Below are positions 45,498-50,293 of a DNA stretch of 50,293 bases, in pieces; positions within the stretch are counted from its first letter, which is position 1, and every line of letters starts with the position of its first letter. Where the stretch lies: contig JAJUFM010000009.1 in NCBI GenBank assembly GCA_029265995.1, positions 1-50,293 of the forward strand, written 5' to 3'. The notes beneath the pieces were generated by a model that saw only the letters and a list, made by a program, of their open reading frames with translations, was not told the DNA's origin and did no database searches. The translations under genes were made by a program, and so were the position numbers. This DNA comes from Rhodospirillaceae bacterium. GTDB lineage: Bacteria > Pseudomonadota > Alphaproteobacteria > Kiloniellales > DSM-21159.

Positions 45498-46544
45498 TTA
45501 GAACTGCATACGCCAGGAAGCGCTGAGCGCGCCAAAGCGATCCCATGCCTTCCGCCCGCGGATCTGCGGAGTGCGGAACACCTGGCTGTAGGCGACCCGG
45601 AAGTCGCCCCAATTCAGCGACACACCCGCCTGGAAATCTCCTACGTAGGGGCGCCGCGAAACGCTGTGCCCGCCCCCGAAAGTATTTCCGTCGAGAAAAA
45701 TATCACGGGCTACCAGGCGGCCCTCTGCTCCAAGGAAAACATACCCACTCAAGCCGCCGGACCGGAAGAAGGTGCTGCCGGGCGGGCTTGGTCGGATTCG
45801 AGGGGCGCCGAAATCCTCTTCCAAATCAAAACCGACGCGAACTTCTCCACCCGCTGCAACGTAGGTTGCGATGTTGCCGAGGGAGACCCCGACGTGCGGG
45901 AGCATGTCGATCCCAAAGCGACCTTCGCTCGGGCGATAGTGGAATTCGCGCCACTTGCGCTCATAGCTGACCACCAGGCCCGGCTCGGTATCGAGTTGAT
46001 GTTTCCAGCCCTTGGTCTCAGGAGAATCGATCAGACGGTGTACGGTGTTCTGGACTTGTCGGCCAAGCGCCGGTGGTCCGACCACGCCGAGGTTCACCTC
46101 AAAGCTCTGCATCAGTTCGTACTGCGCGTCGTATGCGACTGCAGACACCCCGAGGTACAGCCATCCAGCGTAGGGACGATCGTTCGTCAGTTGCCGCCGC
46201 GTCTGAGTATCCTTGGGCGTGTAGATATTCTGTCCAAGCGAAAAGCTGTATCGCAGGCGGTCCCCATAAGTCAGCCCGGGAACCCTTTCGATCAGTCGCC
46301 GGGCCCAATGTTCACCCTGCACCTCCGGCGACAGCCAGGTCAGCAAGGAGCCGTGGGTATAGTCGCGGTCCGTCCCAGTCACCAGATCGTTTTCAAAGGT
46401 AAGCGAAAGGATACCCTCGTCGGACTTGGCGGAAGGCGATTCCTGCGCAGCAGCGCTGGCTATCCAGCCGGGAAAGGCAACTAGGCACCACAGAGGCAGC
46501 AAGAGGAACCGAAAGCCGTTACTCATGCTGGCCATTCTGAACAT
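45498..46544 (-). CDS. LpxR-like outer-membrane protein (DUF2219, lipid A 3'-O-deacylase family)
   Basis: A 348-residue outer-membrane beta-barrel with a signal peptide ending at about residue 34. It carries the family's N-terminal motif LTFENDLVTGTDRDYTHG, containing the Asn52-Asp53 pair expected at the active site, then NDRPYAGWLYLG, a conserved His169 (QNTVHRL) followed by KGW, and a terminal Phe. Salmonella LpxR removes the 3' acyloxyacyl chain of lipid A with Ca2+. Whether this one is a deacylase is unproven; the family also contains divergent porin-like members. It lies 45 bases downstream of the GlpR-like gene. Confidence 0.85.
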   Translation of the reverse strand: MFRMASMSNGFRFLLLPLWCLVAFPGWIASAAAQESPSAKSDEGILSLTFENDLVTGTDRDYTHGSLLTWLSPEVQGEHWARRLIERVPGLTYGDRLRYSFSLGQNIYTPKDTQTRRQLTNDRPYAGWLYLGVSAVAYDAQYELMQSFEVNLGVVGPPALGRQVQNTVHRLIDSPETKGWKHQLDTEPGLVVSYERKWREFHYRPSEGRFGIDMLPHVGVSLGNIATYVAAGGEVRVGFDLEEDFGAPRIRPSPPGSTFFRSGGLSGYVFLGAEGRLVARDIFLDGNTFGGGHSVSRRPYVGDFQAGVSLNWGDFRVAYSQVFRTPQIRGRKAWDRFGALSASWRMQF

Positions 46545-46589
46545 ATCTTCTTTTTCTACGTGTGACTTTCATTAGACAGTATGTACCCT

Positions 46590-47384
46590 TCACGCCGCGC
46601 CATCTGATTCCTGACGCGCTTCATCTTCTTGCGGAAACCGTACTTCAACCTTGGCTTCGCGAAGACGTTCCATCATTTCTGGCGGGGGTGCGCGATCGGT
46701 GAAGAGGGTATCGATCTGCTCAAGGCTTCCCAAACGGACCAAGGCATTGCGCCCGAACTTGGTATGATCGGCAACCAGATAGACGGCTCTGGAATTCTCG
46801 ATGATCGCCTGGGCGACCCGCACTTCCCGGTAGTCGAAGTCGAGCAGCGAGCCATCGGGATCTATACCGCTGATGCCGATGATCCCGATGTCCACCTTGA
46901 ACTGCCGAATCAAATCGATGGCGGCCTCACCGACAATTCCGCGGTCGCGACTGCGGACAAGTCCACCGGCAACTATCACCTCGTAGCCTGGGTTATCGCT
47001 GAGAGTAGCAGCCACGTTCAGGTTGTTGGTGATGACGCGTAAGCCTTCGCGCCGCACCAAAGCGCGCGCCACCGCCTCGGTGGTCGTACCGATATTCACG
47101 AACAGCGAGGCCCGATCCGGCACGGCGTCGGCCACCAGTTCCCCAATCTTTCGCTTTTCCGCAAGCTGGCGTACACGGCGGGTCGGATAGGGTTCATTCT
47201 CGACGCTCGAGGGTAGGCCGGCGCCACCGTGATAACGCCGCAGAAGGTCTTGCGCGCAGAGCGCATTGATGTCGCGCCGGATCGTTTGCGGAGTGACCGA
47301 AAAGTGATCTGCGAGGGCTTCGATCGAGACAAACCCCCGCTGCCGGGTGAGCTCGAGAATTCGGCGGCGACGCGAACTCAGCAT
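46590..47384 (-). CDS. glpR: DeoR/GlpR family transcriptional regulator
   Basis: The 264-residue repressor has an N-terminal helix-turn-helix (about 18-45, FVSIEALADHFSVTPQTIRRD) and a DeoR-type sugar-phosphate sensor domain (VNIGTTTEAVARAL, VITNNLNVAATL, DIGIIGISGIDPDGSLLDFD). ATG at 47384 gives the classical MLSSRRRRILEL start; the frame is open 49 codons further without family similarity. GlpR normally senses glycerol 3-phosphate, but no glp gene is nearby. Its target may be the downstream LpxR-like and HAD genes, or be elsewhere. Confidence 0.88.
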   Translation of the reverse strand: MLSSRRRRILELTRQRGFVSIEALADHFSVTPQTIRRDINALCAQDLLRRYHGGAGLPSSVENEPYPTRRVRQLAEKRKIGELVADAVPDRASLFVNIGTTTEAVARALVRREGLRVITNNLNVAATLSDNPGYEVIVAGGLVRSRDRGIVGEAAIDLIRQFKVDIGIIGISGIDPDGSLLDFDYREVRVAQAIIENSRAVYLVADHTKFGRNALVRLGSLEQIDTLFTDRAPPPEMMERLREAKVEVRFPQEDEARQESDGAA

Positions 47385-47662
47385 CTTGCTGTTCTCGCTA
47401 CTACTGCTCGAGCGCCATCGATGGACACCTTCATACTCCTCCGCTATAGGCGCTATTGAAGCCGTGTCGGGGTTGCCCGTACAGGAGTGGCGTCTAACGC
47501 CGCGCGCACACCTGCCCAACAGCAGAAGCACGCGCTCTCGGCTTGACTATCGTATTGTGGCGAAGGTGCAACTCCGCTCTAGCTCCTGATGGGGCAAAGA
47601 AGCTATCACCTTCGACACCAAGCGCAACGACAACTCATCCTCGGTTTTGACAAGAGGTTCAG

Positions 47663-48010
47663 GTGACGTCCTTTAGTCCAATCATGAAGAGATCCCACCT
47701 TATGCTCGGCGGGCTCTCCGCGTGCCTGCTTCTCCTGAGCGCGTGCCAAACGGCCGCTCCCTCTGTTCAAGGAGATCCCCGAGACAAGGTAATCGCTGCC
47801 TATGGCCAGCCGAACGCCCGTCAGACAAACCAAAATGTCGAGGTTTGGCAGTATTGCACCCCGCGGAAGGCCGGGGAGAGCCTCGACGATCTTCATCTCG
47901 TATGGCTGATGGATGGCGTGGTGGTGCGGGAAAGCCGTCACGAATACGACCTGGATCGCTGCCAAAGGCTCTACGTGGTCAATCTTGGTGCTCCCCCGCA
48001 GCCCAGCTGA
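47663..48010 (+). CDS. Small lipoprotein, function unknown
   Basis: A 115-residue protein with a lipoprotein signal: positively charged start, hydrophobic core, and the lipobox LLSAC near residue 28, giving a lipidated Cys. The mature part (KVIAAYGQPNARQTNQNVEVWQYC) resembles the start of BamE/SmpA-like lipoproteins, but the match is too short to name. GTG at 47663 has AGAGG upstream; ATG at 47684 also yields a full signal peptide but has a poor ribosome site. It stands alone, divergent from glpR. Confidence 0.75.
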   Translation: MTSFSPIMKRSHLMLGGLSACLLLLSACQTAAPSVQGDPRDKVIAAYGQPNARQTNQNVEVWQYCTPRKAGESLDDLHLVWLMDGVVVRESRHEYDLDRCQRLYVVNLGAPPQPS

Positions 48011-48203
48011 CTCGACGCTCGCTGTCCTACACGACGCGCGTTATCCCCTTCCCCGTCGCCGCTGCCCTGCAAGAAACGCAGGGCGACGCCTTCTATGGCC
48101 TCGCTATGCTTCTTCGCAAGACTGAAGCAAAACACCAGAGGAAGGCCCGTGGGGGCAACATCCGTCCGGGGCTTCGGTCCGGCACGAGGAAGTGGAGGCC
48201 TGG

Positions 48204-49205
48204 GTGGGGGTGGCGGAACAGCCGGCACAAGTAAAGTCGGACACAGCAAGCTCGATCCGAACTGCCGCCGAGGCTCAGGCAAGCGGAGACCGCCCGCTTC
48301 GCGGCATCGCAATGATGCTGCTCGGCGTCTGTCTCTTCTCTGCCATGGACGGTTTCGTGAAGTGGCTCGGGCCCGACTATCCGACGATGCAGATCGTCTT
48401 CTTCAGGTCGCTCTTTGCTTTCGTGCCCCTGGCCTTCCTGATCCACCGCTTCGGCGGCATCCGCATTGCCTTGCGCGTGACCTCACCGGCCGGGCATCTC
48501 ATCCGCTGCTTCTGCGGCACCGGCGCCATGTTTCTCATCTTCTACGCCTACGCCAACATGAAGCTGGCCGATGCAGTCGCCATCGGCTTCGCCGCTCCGC
48601 TTTTCATCACCCTCCTCTCGGTCCCGCTGCTGGGTGAAAAGGTTGGGATAAGGCGGTGGTCGGCATGTCTCGTCGGGTTCCTCGGCGTGCTGATCATGAT
48701 CCGTCCGGGTCCCGGCATCCTCGAAAGCATCGCTCTGGTCCCCCTGCTCGCCGCGCTCTTCAATGCCGGCGCAATGATCTATGTCCGCCGGCTGTCCCGC
48801 ACTGACAGCGTGGCCTCCATCATCTTCTGGTTCACCGTCAGCACGACCCTGCTGTCCGGGCTTTTCATGCCCTTTCAGTGGGTGACACCCCAGGGATGGG
48901 ACTGGGCCTTGCTGATCACCGTAGGCTTGATCGGCGGTGGCGCGCAGATCGCCATGACCTCAGCCTTCAGCCAGGCTCCGGTCGCCGCGATCAGTCCCTT
49001 CAAGTATACCTCGATGATCTGGGCAGTGCTGATTGGCTGGCTGATCTGGGGAGAAACGCCCGGCCTAAACATCTGGCTGGGCTGGCCCGTGGTGGTGGCC
49101 AGCGGCCTCTATATCCTCTACCGGGAAGCCAAGCTTCGAGCGCTCACCGTAACAGCCCCGGCAACCAGGTCGAGAGGCCCGGGAACGTCGCCAGCAGCAC
49201 GATGA
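48204..49205 (+). CDS. EamA-domain drug/metabolite transporter
   Basis: The 333-residue inner-membrane protein carries ten predicted helices as two EamA repeats (about 40-165 and 180-315), with LGEKVGIRRWSACLVGFLGVLIMI ending the first and IWGETPGLNIWLGWPVVVASGLYILYR the second. Substrates cannot be inferred. The start is uncertain: GTG at 48204 has GGAGG five bases upstream, while GTG 48192 and GTG 48210 are also in frame. The tail overlaps the end of the convergent TRAP permease gene by 62 bases. Confidence 0.88.
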   Translation: MGVAEQPAQVKSDTASSIRTAAEAQASGDRPLRGIAMMLLGVCLFSAMDGFVKWLGPDYPTMQIVFFRSLFAFVPLAFLIHRFGGIRIALRVTSPAGHLIRCFCGTGAMFLIFYAYANMKLADAVAIGFAAPLFITLLSVPLLGEKVGIRRWSACLVGFLGVLIMIRPGPGILESIALVPLLAALFNAGAMIYVRRLSRTDSVASIIFWFTVSTTLLSGLFMPFQWVTPQGWDWALLITVGLIGGGAQIAMTSAFSQAPVAAISPFKYTSMIWAVLIGWLIWGETPGLNIWLGWPVVVASGLYILYREAKLRALTVTAPATRSRGPGTSPAAR

Positions 49206-50293
49206 CCGCAAGGTAGGACAGGTAAAACGGCAGCGACGCCACGATAGCACGCTCATAGGGAATGCGCGCGATCTGAGCCGCCACCATGAGCGTCATCCCA
49301 ACAGGGGGCGTCACATTCGCAATATTCAAGGTTACGATCATGAAGATCGCGAAATGCAGAGGGTCGAATCCCAGGTTCGTCATGGCAGGAACCAGGAGCG
49401 GCGCCACCACCACCAGCGCCGGCAAGACATCGATCACCGTGCCGATCAGAAGCAGTAGCGCAGCCACCAGCATGAGCTGCAGGAACGCGTTATCGGTGAC
49501 CATGACAATCATCTGGGCGGCATCGTGAGCGATGCCCGAGCGTGTAACGTACCATCCGAGTACGGCAGAGGCTGCCAGAAGAAAGAATACCATCCCCGAG
49601 AAGCGGACGGTCGTTATCAGGGCAGCCCAAACTTTGCGCCACGTCAGATTGCGGTAGATCAGGAAACCGATGAGCAGGGTATAGACAGCCGCAAATCCTG
49701 AGGCTTCGGTAATCGTGGTCAGTCCCGACAGGATGCCGCCCAGAATGATGAGGGGCACGAGCAGCGCCGGCAAAGCTGCAAGGAACGCGGTGAAAGCGAC
49801 CTTGAAGGGTGTCGCACCCTGCTTGGGATAGCCGCGCCTCCAGGAAAGATAGAAGCTGATGACGAGTAAGGCGGCCGCCATCACCAAGCCGGGAATTATG
49901 CCGCCGACGAACAGATCCATCACCGAGACGTCACGCAGCAAGGAGGCGTAGATCACCATCACGATGCTGGGGGGGATGATCGGCCCGATGATCGAAGAGC
50001 AGGCAGTGACGGCAGCCGCATACTCGGCGTCGTAGCCTTGCTCCTTCATGGAGGGGATAAGGATCTTGCCGATGGCCACCGTGTCGGTGATCGCTGCTCC
50101 GGTTAAGCCAGCGAAGAAGATCGATACCGTGACGTTTACGTGGCTCAAGGCCCCTCGGATCCGACCGAAGAGGGCGTTGTTGAAGGTGATGAGTTTCTGG
50201 GTAAGTCCGCCCTGGTTCATCAACTCCGCAGTGAAGATGAAATAGGGGATCGCGATCAGCATGTAGGAGGCAACGCCCGCAAACATGCGGTCG
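49144..50293 (-). CDS. dctM: TRAP transporter large permease, DctM family (partial)
   Basis: The visible 382 codons encode the C-terminal nine-tenths of a TRAP large membrane subunit with about eleven helices. The frame is still open at the window edge and reads DRMFAGVASYMLIAIPYFIF, which is normally preceded by about 45 residues. Typical blocks include PIIPPSIVMVIYA, FFLLAASAVLGWY and NIANVTPPVGMTLMVAA. It uses an ion gradient to import organic acids bound by a DctP protein, presumably encoded to the right. The C-terminus overlaps the end of the EamA gene. Confidence 0.94.
   Translation of the reverse strand, partial: DRMFAGVASYMLIAIPYFIFTAELMNQGGLTQKLITFNNALFGRIRGALSHVNVTVSIFFAGLTGAAITDTVAIGKILIPSMKEQGYDAEYAAAVTACSSIIGPIIPPSIVMVIYASLLRDVSVMDLFVGGIIPGLVMAAALLVISFYLSWRRGYPKQGATPFKVAFTAFLAALPALLVPLIILGGILSGLTTITEASGFAAVYTLLIGFLIYRNLTWRKVWAALITTVRFSGMVFFLLAASAVLGWYVTRSGIAHDAAQMIVMVTDNAFLQLMLVAALLLLIGTVIDVLPALVVVAPLLVPAMTNLGFDPLHFAIFMIVTLNIANVTPPVGMTLMVAAQIARIPYERAIVASLPFYLSYLAVIVLLATFPGLSTWLPGLLR

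Noticed and set aside
1-50293. CRISPR array, phage module, toxin-antitoxin pair or biosynthetic cluster
   Set aside because: No regularly spaced repeats, integrase, phage structural genes, small paired toxin genes or synthase modules are visible. Apart from the left edge the content is chromosomal housekeeping and transport.

Overview
The window is 50 kb of GC-rich chromosomal DNA from an alphaproteobacterium, most likely Rhodospirillales in the broad sense. The main evidence is gene order. The blocks lexA-comEC-gltX-gltA and fabZ-skp-bamA-rseP-dxr-cdsA-uppS-frr-pyrH-tsf-rpsB-dnaE are classic alphaproteobacterial synteny, lexA carries a GTTC-N7-GTTC type SOS box (seen as its reverse complement), and MrpA is fused to MrpB. 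No rRNA, tRNA or CRISPR array was found.

Layout. 1-320: the tail of a probable transposase, two overlapping palindromes and the 3' stump of a broken gene. 318-1517: a secreted LprI-domain protein. 1612-3925 (minus): a Dph6-like ATP-pyrophosphatase, a class II aldolase and UppP. 4188-6425 (minus): an OmpA-family protein and a LysM envelope protein. 6794-7372: a LOG-family phosphoribohydrolase. 7524-9795: icd followed by two cyclophilins. 9891-10598 (minus): a DUF533/TerB-like protein. 10831-16734: a complete six-gene Mrp cation/proton antiporter operon. 16838-17587: lexA with its SOS-controlled promoter. 17675-19819 (minus): comEC. 20055-23096: gltX and gltA. 23360-38597 (minus): gloA, then the envelope, isoprenoid and translation superoperon up to dnaE. 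38672-40192 (minus): a PBP4-type carboxypeptidase, divergent from trmFO. 41759-44635: uvrA. 44647-47384 (minus): a HAD dehalogenase, an LpxR-like outer-membrane protein and a GlpR-type regulator. 47663-48010: a small lipoprotein. 48204-49205: an EamA transporter. 49144-end (minus): a TRAP large permease that runs off the window.

How the genes work together. A large share serves the envelope: undecaprenyl phosphate synthesis and recycling (uppS, uppP), phospholipid synthesis (cdsA), isoprenoid precursors (dxr), outer-membrane protein assembly (bamA, skp), envelope stress proteolysis (rseP), and peptidoglycan (PBP4, LysM, OmpA). Translation (rpsB, tsf, frr, gltX, trmFO), pyrimidine supply (pyrH), replication and repair (dnaE, lexA, uvrA) and the TCA cycle (icd, gltA) make up most of the rest.

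The most interesting signal is an absence. In many alphaproteobacteria lpxB, lpxI and lpxA lie between gltA and fabZ, and lpxD lies between fabZ and skp/bamA. Here all four lipid A genes are missing while their neighbours keep order and orientation. The organism may have lost or relocated lipid A synthesis. The rest of the window is largely recognisable housekeeping; I saw no clear new defence, mobile or biosynthetic system.
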